A stretch of DNA of 64,000 nucleotides from Dyella dinghuensis (GTDB taxonomy: Bacteria; Pseudomonadota; Gammaproteobacteria; Xanthomonadales; Rhodanobacteraceae), in contig NZ_RYZR01000007.1 in the NCBI RefSeq assembly GCF_003977615.1, positions 700,302 through 764,301 of the forward strand, read 5' to 3'. Below, one piece after another: positions 1 through 11,293 of the stretch. The notes under the pieces were generated by a model. It was given only the letters and a program-made list of their open reading frames with translations, was not told the origin of the DNA and ran no database searches. Position 1 is the stretch's first letter; each line of letters opens with the position of its first letter. Both the position numbers and the translations under genes were made by a program.

Positions 1-1538
1 TCACCATCAGCTTCCAGAACGCGCAAGGCCTGGACCCTGGCAAGACCGTCGTGAAGTACAAAGATGTGGTCATTGGCAAAGTGACCACCATCCGTTTGAG
101 TCCGGATCATCACAACGTGTTTGTCAAAGTGGATCTGGAAAAGAGCGCGGAGGGCATCGCCGTATCGGACACGCGTTTCTGGGTGGTGCGTCCGCGCATC
201 GGTCTGGGCGGTGTGTCGGGCATCGACACGCTGCTGTCGGGTTCGTTTATTGGTGTGGATGTGGGTAGTTCCCAACAGCCGCAATCGAACTTCACCGGAC
301 TGGAAACGCCACCCTCCGTCACGCATGACGAGAAGGGCAGAAGCTTCATGCTGCATGCGGTGGACTTGGGCTCGCTGGATATTGGTTCACCCATTTACTT
401 CCGTCGCATACAGGTTGGTCGCGTCGCGTCCTACAAACTCAATGACGATGGCAAAGCGGTCTCGCTACAGATTTTCATCAAGGATCCCTACGACAAATTC
501 GTGACGACCGATTCGCGCTTCTGGAATGCCAGCGGTATCGATGTGTCGATCGGCGCGGATGGCTTGAAGCTCAATACGCAATCATTGGCCACGGTGCTGG
601 CCGGTGGCGTGGCTTTTCTTGATGCGCCGGGTCCGCATCCCAGTACGACGCCCGCGGCGGAAGGTACCAATTTCACGCTATTCGACACGCAAACCAATGC
701 GATGGCGCCGCCGGATGGCGAGCCGCATTACATCCGCATGCGTTTCGATCAATCGCTGCGTGGTCTGGCAGTGAATGCGCCAGTGGAATTCAAGGGCATT
801 CCGCTGGGTAATGTCGTGTCCATTCGCATGGACTACGACGAGAAATCGCAGACCTTCCCGATCTATGTCGGCGCGGTGATCTATCCGGATCGCCTGGGCC
901 GCGCGCACGAAAAGCTGGTGCAGGTTGCCAAGGCGCAGGGTGATAACGACGAAATCTCGCACTTGATCGGCACCCTGGTTGCGCGTGGTCTGCGCGCGCA
1001 GGCGCGCTCCGGAAATCTGCTGACCGGTCAGTTGTACATTTCGCTCGATTTCGTTCCCAAGGCACCGAAGGTCGCCTATGACCCGAATGCGCGCCCGCTG
1101 GAAATTCCGACCGCACCGGGCGATTTCGACAAGCTGCAGGAACAGATCGGGCAGATAGTCGACAAGATCCAGAAGATCCCGTTCGACAGCATCGGCAAGA
1201 ATCTCAACGATTCGCTGGCAGAACTCGACAAGACCCTCAAAGAGGTCAATGGTCAGGTGTTGCCGGAAATGCGTAACACGCTGAAGGGTGCGAACGAGAC
1301 CTTTGGTACGGCAAACAACGCGCTGTCGCCCGATTCGCCGCTGCAACAGAATCTGACGGGTACCTTGCAGCAGCTGCAACGCACCGCGCAATCGTTGCGT
1401 GCGCTGACCGATTATCTGAGTGCGCATCCGGATGCGTTGCTACGCGGCCGCCGCGCCGATCCGGCACCGGCCACCGACAACAGCGCACCGGCAGCGCCAT
1501 CCAACAACGCCAAGCCGCAACAAGGGAGCAACCCATGA
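1..1538 (+). CDS. pqiB: PqiB-like MCE-domain lipid-transport protein (5' partial)
   Basis: C-terminal 512 residues of an intermembrane-transport protein. The frame is already open at base 3, and residues such as GLDPGKTVVKYKDV from base 33 on are MCE-like, so the true start lies before the window. At least two further MCE repeats are visible (around QVGRVASYKL and IPLGNVVSIRM), each a beta-barrel unit with a G-x-V core. A C-terminal helical region follows, then an Ala/Pro-rich low-complexity tail. Family knowledge: PqiB forms a periplasmic tube that moves phospholipid or another hydrophobic substrate between the membranes, with PqiA in the inner membrane. The next gene, overlapping by 4 nt, encodes the outer-membrane lipoprotein partner. 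Any pqiA lies upstream, outside the window. Confidence 0.88.
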   Translation, partial: TISFQNAQGLDPGKTVVKYKDVVIGKVTTIRLSPDHHNVFVKVDLEKSAEGIAVSDTRFWVVRPRIGLGGVSGIDTLLSGSFIGVDVGSSQQPQSNFTGLETPPSVTHDEKGRSFMLHAVDLGSLDIGSPIYFRRIQVGRVASYKLNDDGKAVSLQIFIKDPYDKFVTTDSRFWNASGIDVSIGADGLKLNTQSLATVLAGGVAFLDAPGPHPSTTPAAEGTNFTLFDTQTNAMAPPDGEPHYIRMRFDQSLRGLAVNAPVEFKGIPLGNVVSIRMDYDEKSQTFPIYVGAVIYPDRLGRAHEKLVQVAKAQGDNDEISHLIGTLVARGLRAQARSGNLLTGQLYISLDFVPKAPKVAYDPNARPLEIPTAPGDFDKLQEQIGQIVDKIQKIPFDSIGKNLNDSLAELDKTLKEVNGQVLPEMRNTLKGANETFGTANNALSPDSPLQQNLTGTLQQLQRTAQSLRALTDYLSAHPDALLRGRRADPAPATDNSAPAAPSNNAKPQQGSNP

Positions 1539-2146
1539 TTCGCCTGCGACACCTCATGGTCGTGCTCGGCGCAGCGATGTTGGCGGCGTGCTCGTCCGCA
1601 CCGATGCATTACTACACGCTCGTTCCCGCACCGGATACGGCGCAAGCTGATACAACCCTTCCGCCGGCCAGCTTCCAGTTCGAGCTGCTGCCGGTGGGCA
1701 TTCCCGCCCAGGACGACGTGCCCCAGCTCGTGGTGCGTCAGGGTGGCCAGGCGGTCGACCTGCTCAACGGCGAACGCTGGATCGCGCCATTGGCCGATGA
1801 AGTGCGTAGCGCGCTGTCGGTGGACCTTTCCCGCCGCCTGAATGCGCAGGACATCACGACCGGGCTGCCGGTGGATGGCAAGCCGATCGTACGCATCAAG
1901 GTCGAGCTGCAGCGGTTCGATTCGTCGCCCGGCAATTACGCGCTGATCGACGCCACTTGGACCATCCGTCCTTTGAAGGGGGAGGGCGTACTCACCTGCC
2001 GCAGTCGGATCAACGAGGACGCCGGTCAGGGTTACGCAGGGCTCGTGGCCGGTCATCAGCGCGCACTGTCGGAGCTGGCCGAGCGAATCGCCAGCGTGGC
2101 GCCGGCCATGGCGGCGGGCAGCACGCCGGCATGCCCGGCGGGATGA
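1535..2146 (+). CDS. pqiC: PqiC-family outer-membrane lipoprotein
   Basis: 203-aa lipoprotein of the ABC-type transport auxiliary family. The signal peptide ends in the lipobox LAAC with the lipidated Cys at residue 19, followed by the characteristic HYYTL segment. The ATGA overlap with the preceding MCE gene implies translational coupling. In the PqiABC system, PqiC is the outer-membrane anchor that docks the PqiB tube. The C-terminus contains two further Cys (CRS and CPAG). About 115 nt without a gene separates it from leuS. Confidence 0.85.
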   Translation: MIRLRHLMVVLGAAMLAACSSAPMHYYTLVPAPDTAQADTTLPPASFQFELLPVGIPAQDDVPQLVVRQGGQAVDLLNGERWIAPLADEVRSALSVDLSRRLNAQDITTGLPVDGKPIVRIKVELQRFDSSPGNYALIDATWTIRPLKGEGVLTCRSRINEDAGQGYAGLVAGHQRALSELAERIASVAPAMAAGSTPACPAG

Positions 2147-2251
2147 CGGAATAAGCGCTGCCCGATCCAAGGATTAGCCCATTTCTGCTAGTCTGGTCCG
2201 TTCAATGCAGCGCTCGGGGAAAGCCCGTTTTGCGCTGACGAATAAGCATAA

Positions 2252-4897
<2,646 letters not shown>

Positions 4898-4903
4898 AAA
4901 TTC

Positions 4904-5500
4904 ATGAATCGCTTGCTCAAGCCGTTACTGCTGTTGCCCGTTCTTGCACTCGTGGCATGCGGTTTCCACCTGCGAGGAAGCACTGCGTTGCCAAAGGGCA
5001 TGGAACGTGTGCATCTCACTGTCGGCGGCGGTGGCGATCTGCAGCGTAAGATCGCGCGCGCATTGCTTGCGTCAAACGTGACGGTTGAAAAGGACAGCGG
5101 CACCGGCATCGCCGAGCTGCATGTTCCCATTCAGAACTTCTCGATCCAGACGCTGACGGTCAATGGCGTTGCGCAGGTGACTGAGTACGCCGTTCACTAC
5201 CACGTCTTGTTCAACGCACAGGATGGAACCGGCAAGACGATCATTCCGGGCGAAACCATCGACATGCAGCGCGAGTACAGTTACGACGCCAGTCAGCCTG
5301 TCGGTACGCAAGCACAGGTCGAAGCCATTCAGGCCAGCTTGGTCGACGACATGGTGCAGGCCATCCTGTTCCGTCTGCAGGCAGTCAGAAAGCACGGTGA
5401 AGAAGCAGCTGTGAAGGCTGCAGGTACGGCAGCACCGGCGTCGGCGGCTTCGACGATGAATTCGTCGCCGCAGGCTGTCCCGTCCACGTCGATTCCCTGA
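4904..5500 (+). CDS. lptE: LPS-assembly lipoprotein LptE
   Basis: 198 aa. Signal peptide with lipobox LVAC (lipidated Cys19) followed by GFHLRG, the hallmark start of mature LptE. LptE plugs the LptD beta-barrel and helps insert lipopolysaccharide into the outer leaflet. Begins 6 nt after leuS, whose 3' end supplies an AGGA ribosome-binding site. The tail from about residue 165 is an Ala/Ser-rich extension after the folded domain. Confidence 0.93.
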   Translation: MNRLLKPLLLLPVLALVACGFHLRGSTALPKGMERVHLTVGGGGDLQRKIARALLASNVTVEKDSGTGIAELHVPIQNFSIQTLTVNGVAQVTEYAVHYHVLFNAQDGTGKTIIPGETIDMQREYSYDASQPVGTQAQVEAIQASLVDDMVQAILFRLQAVRKHGEEAAVKAAGTAAPASAASTMNSSPQAVPSTSIP

Positions 5501-5504
5501 CCAC

Positions 5505-6515
5505 ATGCCGCTGAACAGTTCGCAGTGGCAAAAGACGCTGGCTGCAGACAGCCTGAGTCCGGTGTACCTGCTTGCTGGCGAGGAATTGCTGGTGCTCGAG
5601 GCCGCCGATGCCTTGCGCGCACAGGCGCGCAAGCTCGGTTACACCGAGCGCGATGTGCTGGATGTCGGCGCCCACTTCGACTGGGATGAACTGGCTCGTG
5701 CTGGCGCAGGCATGTCGTTGTTTGCAACACGCCGTCTGATCGATCTGCGCTTGCCAACAGGGCGCCCCGGTACGGAAGGCGCCAAAGCCATCACCGAATT
5801 TTGTGCCAATCCGCCACCGGATGTCTCCCTGGTGATCTCGGCGGTGGAGTGGAGCAACAAGCACGAAGGTGCATGGACCAAGCAGGTCGATAGCGCCGGC
5901 ACCGTCGTCGTCTTCAACGCGCCGCGACCGCATGAATGGGAAGCGTGGATCGGCACGCGACTGGCGACACGCGGTCTCACTGCCACGCCGGAGGCTGCAG
6001 CGCTGCTGGCTGAGCGCGTCGAAGGCAACCTGCTCGCAGCCGCACAAGAAGTGGACAAGCTTGCGATCCTGCACGGGCAGGGCAAGATCGGTGCGGACGA
6101 GATGGAACATCTTGTCGCCGACAGCGCGCGTTATGACGCGTTCAAGCTCACCGATGCAGCGCTGGGTGGCGATGGCGCCCGTGCGCTACGCATTCTGGAT
6201 GGCTTGCACGCCGAAGGTGAAGAGCTGATCGCATTGATGGGCTGGGTCGTCAATCAGCTGCAGCTGGCCTTGCGTCTGGCCAATGCCCATGACTTCAGCG
6301 CGCAGGCGCGGGCAGAGCGTTTATGGCCGGCGCGCGAACAACTGTTCCGAAAGGCTTTGCGCCGTGCGCCGCGCGAGCACTGGATGCAGTGTCTCGCACG
6401 TGCCGCGCGTATCGATCGCATTGCCAAAGGGCGTGAAGGTGGCGATGCATGGCTGCAAGCACAGCGTCTGATTGCGGCGATGGCCGAGCCAAGGGCTGCC
6501 CAGGCACTGGCATGA
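5505..6515 (+). CDS. holA: DNA polymerase III delta subunit
   Basis: 336 aa, normal HolA length. Delta is the clamp-loader subunit that opens the beta sliding clamp. The N-terminal segment SPVYLLAGEELLVLEAADALR is the conserved start of the AAA-like domain. The C-terminal collar helices contain the typical LALRLANAHDFSAQ region. Lies 4 nt after lptE and depends on the same transcript. Placement between lptE and nadD is the conserved order. Confidence 0.95.
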   Translation: MPLNSSQWQKTLAADSLSPVYLLAGEELLVLEAADALRAQARKLGYTERDVLDVGAHFDWDELARAGAGMSLFATRRLIDLRLPTGRPGTEGAKAITEFCANPPPDVSLVISAVEWSNKHEGAWTKQVDSAGTVVVFNAPRPHEWEAWIGTRLATRGLTATPEAAALLAERVEGNLLAAAQEVDKLAILHGQGKIGADEMEHLVADSARYDAFKLTDAALGGDGARALRILDGLHAEGEELIALMGWVVNQLQLALRLANAHDFSAQARAERLWPAREQLFRKALRRAPREHWMQCLARAARIDRIAKGREGGDAWLQAQRLIAAMAEPRAAQALA

Positions 6516-6585
6516 TCGCACCACGCTCGACCCGCGACGTAAAATCTCCCTCGTTGCAAGACAGAGCAGGACAGGACGCTTTGGT

Positions 6586-7230
6586 ATGAAACCGCTTGCG
6601 CTATTCGGCGGCACGTTCGATCCGATTCACATCGGCCATCTCAGCGTCGCCTGGGAAGCTTCCGAGCTGCTCGATGCGGAAGTGCGACTCATGCCGGCCA
6701 GCGTGCCGCCGCATCGCTCAGCACCTACTGCCACCGCCGAGCAACGCGTGGAAATGCTGCGCGCGGCATTGCGTGGACAATCCCGATTGACGCTCGACAC
6801 ACGCGAACTCGATCGCAGCGGCCCGTCTTACACCATCGACACGCTGGAAGAGCTTCGCGAGGAATTCGGCGATCGTCCGCTGGTGTTGCTGCTCGGCGCC
6901 GATGCCTTCGCCGGCCTGCGCAGCTGGCAGCGCTGGCGCGATCTGTTCGACGTCACTCACATCGGCGTGATCAATCGACCCGGTGTCGACACCTTCCGCT
7001 CTGTGGAACTTGAACGCGCGGTCGCGCCGCGCCGCACGGACGATCCCTCGGTGGTTCGCTCGCAGCCGGCGGGCCGGGTGATTGAACTGACTGTCACGCC
7101 GCTGGAAATTTCAGCCACGCGCATCCGCGAGCTGCTGGCAGCAGGGCGTGATCCGCGTTATCTGCTGCCAGCCGGTCTGTTCGACGATCCGTCGCTGTTG
7201 GCGCCGTACCGCGAACTTTCTTCGCCGTAA
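6586..7230 (+). CDS. nadD: Nicotinate-nucleotide adenylyltransferase
   Basis: 214 aa. Converts nicotinate mononucleotide plus ATP to deamido-NAD in NAD synthesis. The nucleotidyltransferase signature GGTFDPIHIGH occupies residues 8-18, and the second motif ISATRIRELL is near the C-terminus. The ATG at 6586 is chosen because the family begins directly before LALFGGTFDP; an in-frame upstream extension has no family similarity. In related genomes rsfS follows directly. Here a four-gene redox/ECF module intervenes. Its stop lies one base from the convergent msrB stop. Confidence 0.95.
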   Translation: MKPLALFGGTFDPIHIGHLSVAWEASELLDAEVRLMPASVPPHRSAPTATAEQRVEMLRAALRGQSRLTLDTRELDRSGPSYTIDTLEELREEFGDRPLVLLLGADAFAGLRSWQRWRDLFDVTHIGVINRPGVDTFRSVELERAVAPRRTDDPSVVRSQPAGRVIELTVTPLEISATRIRELLAAGRDPRYLLPAGLFDDPSLLAPYRELSSP

Positions 7231-7231
7231 C

Positions 7232-7855
7232 TCAGCTGTACGCGACAAACCGCATCGCGACCGAATTCATGCAATAGCGCAGGCCAGTCGGTTGCGGGCC
7301 GTCATCGAAGACATGACCCAGATGGCTGTCGCAACCTGCACAACTGACGGCGGTGCGGTCCATGCCGAAGCTGTTGTCGGTCGACGCGATGACATTCTCT
7401 TTGGCAATGGGCTGCCAGAAACTGGGCCAGCCCGTGCCGGAATCGAATTGCGTCGATGCGTCGAACAAGGCGGTGTCGCAACCCTGGCATCGATAAAGAC
7501 CCTTGTGATTGGGCTTTTCGTGCTGCCCGCTGAAAGCGATTTCGGTGCCCTGGCGGCGCATCACCGTGAAGGCTTCATCCGAAAGGCGCTGATGCCACTG
7601 CGCATCGGTCAATACCAGCTTGCGTACATGGCATAGCCCCATGCGATGGCCATCCTCATCAGCAAAGCAGACGAGCAACAGATCCGGCGCTTCGGCGGCT
7701 GGCATCGCGGCTGCCACTGCCACGGGGCGGGCATCTTTCCCGCCAAACAGACGCAAGACAGATAGACCGCCGAGCGCGAGCGCTGTTCCGCCGCCCACCG
7801 CTGCTAGAAGAAAACGGCGCCGGTCCAGTCCTTGATGATGCGATGTGGATGTCAC
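7232..7855 (-). CDS. msrB: Tat-exported peptide-methionine (R)-S-oxide reductase MsrB
   Basis: 207 aa from a GTG start preceded by AGGAGG. The N-terminus has a twin-arginine signal (DRRRF at 11-15, then a long hydrophobic Ala/Gly/Leu stretch), so the enzyme is predicted to act in the periplasm. The MsrB domain shows both zinc CxxC pairs (CQGC and CAGC), the HLGHVFDDG motif and catalytic Cys195 in RYCMNS. It reduces methionine-R-sulfoxide in oxidised proteins. Lies 28 nt after dipZ on the same strand, so a thioredoxin-like electron donor for the periplasm is co-encoded. Convergent with nadD. Confidence 0.93.
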   Translation of the reverse strand: MTSTSHHQGLDRRRFLLAAVGGGTALALGGLSVLRLFGGKDARPVAVAAAMPAAEAPDLLLVCFADEDGHRMGLCHVRKLVLTDAQWHQRLSDEAFTVMRRQGTEIAFSGQHEKPNHKGLYRCQGCDTALFDASTQFDSGTGWPSFWQPIAKENVIASTDNSFGMDRTAVSCAGCDSHLGHVFDDGPQPTGLRYCMNSVAMRFVAYS

Positions 7856-7883
7856 GCAGACCTCCTGATGAATTATCGATGTT

Positions 7884-9608
7884 TCAGCCGAACGTGAAGG
7901 CATAGGCACGTACGTTCGGATCAAGAAAAGTGATTTCAAAAACGCGGTCGCCCGTGCCCTGCGATTGACGAACGAGCTGATAAAGACGCTGACTCGTGAT
8001 GGTGCCATTGCCGTCGGCATCGACATCTGCGCCGTGATCGGCACCCGGTGCTTTGCCGTCTAGCGTGATGCGGAAATGTATCGGCTTGCCGTCTTCACCC
8101 GGACCCAGCACGAGATGCAGATCGCGGCCGCGGAAGCGATAGACGATGCTGCCATCGGGCTTGTCGAGCATGGCGCTCTGCTCGCGCACCGTCCAGGTTC
8201 CGTTGAACGCCCATTGATTGATCGTCAACGAAGCCGGTGCGTGGTAGTTCCAGCTGTCGCCATGCGCGATCTGGCCGCCTGCGAAATTTTCGCTGCGCGC
8301 ATAACCGACGTAGGTTTCCGGCGAGCGATTCGTGTCGTTCGAACTGGCGGCCTCGGCACCGGTCGCACCAGGCTGCACATAGCCCTGCGGCAAATCCTTG
8401 TAACCGGCATCCGTCAGCAACCGGCGAATCACATCTTCGCTTTGCGCGTAACCGCCTTCGCCGAAGCTGTGATCGCGAATCTGTCCCTTCGCGTCGATGA
8501 AGTAATGCGCCGGCCAGTATTCGTTATTGAAGCCTTGCCAAATGGCGTAGTTGTTATCCATCGCCACGGGGTAGTTGATGCCGAAATCCCTGATCGCCTT
8601 CGCCACATTCGCCGGATCTTTTTCAAACGCGAATTCCGGTGAATGCACACCGATCACTACCAGGCCGTGATCGTGGTATTTCTGCGCCCACGCATTCACA
8701 TATGGAAGCGAGCGAATGCAGTTGATGCAGGAATACGTCCAGAAATCGACAAGTACCACTTTGCCGTGCAGCGACTCCGGCGTGAGCGGTGCGCTGTTGA
8801 ACCATTGGGTGGCGCCACTGAGTGACGGAAGTTCGCCTTCCACCGGCAGCGCTGCATTGGCGCCAGGTGCAGGTGCGGCGGCAGCCGGGGCAGGGCGAAC
8901 CGCATCGATCAGCTTTTGCTCGACGCTGCTGGTGCTGGCCAGCGATACGCGCGTCAGCAAACCAGTGTCCACGCCGAGAGCGATGACCACCACGCCACAC
9001 AGCACCAACGCACCCAGTGCCCGGCGCACCCATTCACCCGTGCCCAATGAGCGTTTCATGATCGAAAACACCTGACCGCCCACCAGCAGTGCAAGCGCCA
9101 GCGAAACGGCTGCACCGCCTGCGTAGGTGAGCAACAAAAGCGTGGTTTGCACGCTCGCGCCTTTCAGCGCTGCACCGGTCAGCAGCAGTCCAAGAATGGG
9201 GCCGGCGCAGGGTGCCCACAGCAAACCTGTCGCGACGCCCAAGCCAGCGGCCGACCACGGCGAATCATCGTGTTCGTTCGAACGCGCCGTAAGCCGATTG
9301 CCGAGTTTTACAAACGGACGGCTGATCCACTCGGCGAAGTGCGGCGACAGCAGCGTGAGGCCGAGTATCGCGAGGACTGCCAACGCAATGTAACGGCCGT
9401 ATTGATTCGCACGTACTGCCCAGCCACCGCCCACCGCAGCGAGCGTAGCGACCAGCGCGAAGGTGAGCGCCATGCCGATCAGCATCGGCAAGCCGTTGCG
9501 CGCGAACGGACGATCCGCACGCGCAAACACAAACGGCAAGAGAGGCAGGATGCACGGGCTGAGGATCGTCAGCACGCCACCCAGGAAAGCAAGAATCAGC
9601 AGGATCAT
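7884..9608 (-). CDS. DipZ-like CcdA-thioredoxin fusion, periplasmic reductant transporter
   Basis: 574 aa from the ATG at 9608. This start fits the family (begins MILLILAFLGG) and lies about 40 nt after the promoter at 9655-9680. Domains: N-terminal CcdA/DsbD-type membrane domain of about six helices with SPC (Cys19) and APC (Cys134); a TlpA/thioredoxin-like domain with WTYSCINC (Cys294, Cys297); and a C-terminal beta-rich domain found in DipZ proteins. Such proteins carry electrons from cytoplasmic thioredoxin across the membrane to periplasmic thiols. With msrB directly downstream, the likely job is to recharge exported MsrB or similar reductases. Some annotations call it cytochrome c biogenesis protein DipZ. 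Confidence 0.88.
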   Translation of the reverse strand: MILLILAFLGGVLTILSPCILPLLPFVFARADRPFARNGLPMLIGMALTFALVATLAAVGGGWAVRANQYGRYIALAVLAILGLTLLSPHFAEWISRPFVKLGNRLTARSNEHDDSPWSAAGLGVATGLLWAPCAGPILGLLLTGAALKGASVQTTLLLLTYAGGAAVSLALALLVGGQVFSIMKRSLGTGEWVRRALGALVLCGVVVIALGVDTGLLTRVSLASTSSVEQKLIDAVRPAPAAAAPAPGANAALPVEGELPSLSGATQWFNSAPLTPESLHGKVVLVDFWTYSCINCIRSLPYVNAWAQKYHDHGLVVIGVHSPEFAFEKDPANVAKAIRDFGINYPVAMDNNYAIWQGFNNEYWPAHYFIDAKGQIRDHSFGEGGYAQSEDVIRRLLTDAGYKDLPQGYVQPGATGAEAASSNDTNRSPETYVGYARSENFAGGQIAHGDSWNYHAPASLTINQWAFNGTWTVREQSAMLDKPDGSIVYRFRGRDLHLVLGPGEDGKPIHFRITLDGKAPGADHGADVDADGNGTITSQRLYQLVRQSQGTGDRVFEITFLDPNVRAYAFTFG

Positions 9609-9654
9609 GAGGCGGCTCGTTGATACCGATAAGGATGGGGAGTCCTGATGACTA

Positions 9655-9680
9655 TTCGTCGTCAGCGCGGTGGCGGTTAC
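9655..9680 (-). promoter_or_regulatory. Putative ECF-sigma promoter for dipZ-msrB
   Basis: On the minus strand GTAACC (9680-9675), 16 nt, then CGAA (9658-9655). The same -35/-10 pair and spacing occur in the opposite direction at 9710-9735. The predicted transcript would start near 9648, giving a leader of about 40 nt to the dipZ ATG. From memory, SigF-type ECF promoters in Caulobacter have GTAACC/CGAA elements with this spacing. That match and the two-fold occurrence are the support; no transcript evidence is available. Confidence 0.75.
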
Positions 9681-9709
9681 GCCCAGTGTGCGACGTCGCG
9701 CCATGCAAG

Positions 9710-9735
9710 GTAACCGTGGGCCCATGTGAAACGAA
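9710..9735 (+). promoter_or_regulatory. Putative ECF-sigma promoter for the sigma/NrsF operon
   Basis: GTAACC (9710-9715), 16 nt, CGAA (9732-9735), identical in sequence and spacing to the divergent dipZ promoter. The predicted start is near 9741. It would make the sigma factor autoregulated and co-regulated with dipZ-msrB. Confidence 0.75.
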
Positions 9736-9863
9736 ATAAATCCTGAAGCACCTATGACGGATCGAGCATGTCGCCAACCCTGGCCATCAGCACCTTGACC
9801 TTTCGGGGCCCGTGGGTACTACTACGCGGACTCCCGGACCGGGTTCCGGGTATTGATCAGGCT

Positions 9864-10445
9864 GTGTCGACCGAAAGCATCAACGCCAACGAGCAGGCTG
9901 ACCGGCAGCGGGCAGCGTGGATGGCCGCCGCGCAAGCGGGCGACCAGCGCGCCTATTCGCGTCTATTGAGCGATTCGGTGGCGTTGATTCGTGCGGTCGC
10001 CCGGCGCCAGGGTGTGCAAGTCGACGCACTGGATGACGTGGTGCAGGAAACGCTGCTCACCGTGCACCGCGTGCGCCACACGTTCGATCCTTCGCGTTCT
10101 TACGATGCCTGGCTGTCGGCGCTGGCCAGCCGGCGCGCGATCGATGCGTTGCGCAGCGGTGGCCGTCGCGACCGGCGCGAAGTCCATGATGACTTCGCAT
10201 TCGAGAGCCACCCCGATCGCGACGATGCCAGCAAGCACACCGAGCGCGATCAGGAAGCACAGCGATTGCGTGAAGCCATCAAAACATTGCCACCAGGTCA
10301 GCGCGAAGCGATCGAACAGCTTGGTCTGAAAGAGCGCTCGTTGGCCGAAACGGCGGAGCGTACCGGCCGCAACACCGGTGCATTGAAAGTGAATCTGCAT
10401 CGTGCGCTGAAAACGCTGCGCGATCGACTGCATGGAGAACCTTAG
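9864..10445 (+). CDS. ECF RNA polymerase sigma factor, SigF-like (NrsF-linked)
   Basis: 193 aa from GTG 9864. Sigma-70 region 2 includes DDVVQETLLTVHRVRHTFDPSR and a Y-x-A-W-L segment; region 4 includes PPGQREAIEQLGLKERSLAETA followed by a helix-turn-helix. The frame also opens at ATG 9768, 27 nt after the predicted transcript start. That would add 32 unusual residues (FRGPWVLLRGLPDRVPG) that do not look like sigma sequence, so the GTG is preferred but not proven. The downstream DUF1109 gene identifies it as the class whose anti-sigma is a six-helix membrane protein. Proposed targets are its own operon and dipZ-msrB. Confidence 0.85.
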   Translation: MSTESINANEQADRQRAAWMAAAQAGDQRAYSRLLSDSVALIRAVARRQGVQVDALDDVVQETLLTVHRVRHTFDPSRSYDAWLSALASRRAIDALRSGGRRDRREVHDDFAFESHPDRDDASKHTERDQEAQRLREAIKTLPPGQREAIEQLGLKERSLAETAERTGRNTGALKVNLHRALKTLRDRLHGEP

Positions 10446-10450
10446 TACCG

Positions 10451-11101
10451 ATGTCTGACGTATCACGCCACGATGCCTTGATCGACGCGCTCGGCGCGGA
10501 GCTGACGCCCGTACGGCGTTTGCTGCCGCCGTGGGTGCGTACGGTCGGCTGGCTGGTGATCGTGGCGATCATCGGTGCGGTGATGCTTAGCCGCTACGGT
10601 GCGGCAACCATGCTCCGCCGCTGGGACGCGGCGCCGGATCTCGGCATGGCGGCGCTCGGCGCCGTGCTTACCGCGATTACCGCGTCGCTGGCGGCGTTTG
10701 CGCTGGCCGTGCCCGGCCGCTCTGCCAAATGGGCATGGCTGCCGGTGCCCAGTGCCCTGCTGTGGATCGGCGCCAGCGGTATGGGGTGTCTGAGGGCGCA
10801 TATTCCGGGGATGCACGTCCTGGACATGCATGGCGCCAATGACTGCCTGATCTTCATCATCAGCTTCTCGGTCCCGCTATCGGGCTTGCTGATCTGGCTG
10901 TTGCGGCGGGCGTGCCCGTTGCGCCCGGTGCTCACCGCGGTCGTGGTGGGCCTAGCCAGTGCTTCCGCCTCGGCATGCCTGCTGGAAATCATCCACAACG
11001 TCGACGCAGCCGCGTCGGATTTGCTGATGCATGCGCTCGCCGTCGCCATCGTTATCGGGGCGAATGCCCTGATGGGCGGGCGTCTGCTTTCACGCGCCTG
11101 A
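10451..11101 (+). CDS. NrsF/DUF1109-type membrane anti-sigma factor
   Basis: 216 aa with a short cytoplasmic N-terminus (DALIDALGAELTPVRRL) and six predicted membrane helices, the first beginning at about residue 33. This matches the NrsF family, which holds SigF-type ECF factors inactive at the membrane. Two Cys lie in or near membrane segments (SGMGCLR and ANDCLIF), and related proteins use conserved cysteines for signal sensing. Starts 5 nt after the sigma gene, so the two are translationally linked. Function assigned from family and position. Confidence 0.85.
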   Translation: MSDVSRHDALIDALGAELTPVRRLLPPWVRTVGWLVIVAIIGAVMLSRYGAATMLRRWDAAPDLGMAALGAVLTAITASLAAFALAVPGRSAKWAWLPVPSALLWIGASGMGCLRAHIPGMHVLDMHGANDCLIFIISFSVPLSGLLIWLLRRACPLRPVLTAVVVGLASASASACLLEIIHNVDAAASDLLMHALAVAIVIGANALMGGRLLSRA

Positions 11102-11261
11102 GTCCGCGGTTCCAACCTCGTACAAATGGCAGAGCCATGACCGTGAGCCCGGTCGATGGTGAAAGCGTAAAACGCCTGAAACAAGGCATTCAGCGAGCCG
11201 GATCGTCCCCCCCGAAAAGACGCCGGAATGAATCTCAAATAGCCGATTTTCAAGCAACCAC

Positions 11262-11293
11262 TTGACGTCCCATTACGGTCGGGCGGATATACT
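11262..11293 (+). promoter_or_regulatory. Candidate sigma-70 promoter of rsfS-rlmH
   Basis: TTGACG at 11262-11267 and TATACT at 11288-11293. Both hexamers are good, but the 20-nt spacing is longer than the optimum of 17, so this is a tentative call. A new promoter is expected here because the ECF module separates rsfS from nadD. The rest of 11102-11340 shows no gene. Confidence 0.4.

Noticed and set aside
678..1427. 249-codon open frame antisense to pqiB
   Set aside because: Overlaps a clear MCE protein and shows no domain or ribosome site.
9768..9863. ATG-initiated 32-residue N-terminal extension of the first ECF sigma factor
   Set aside because: Residues do not resemble sigma region 2 flanks; the GTG at 9864 fits the family length better, though the promoter position leaves the ATG possible.
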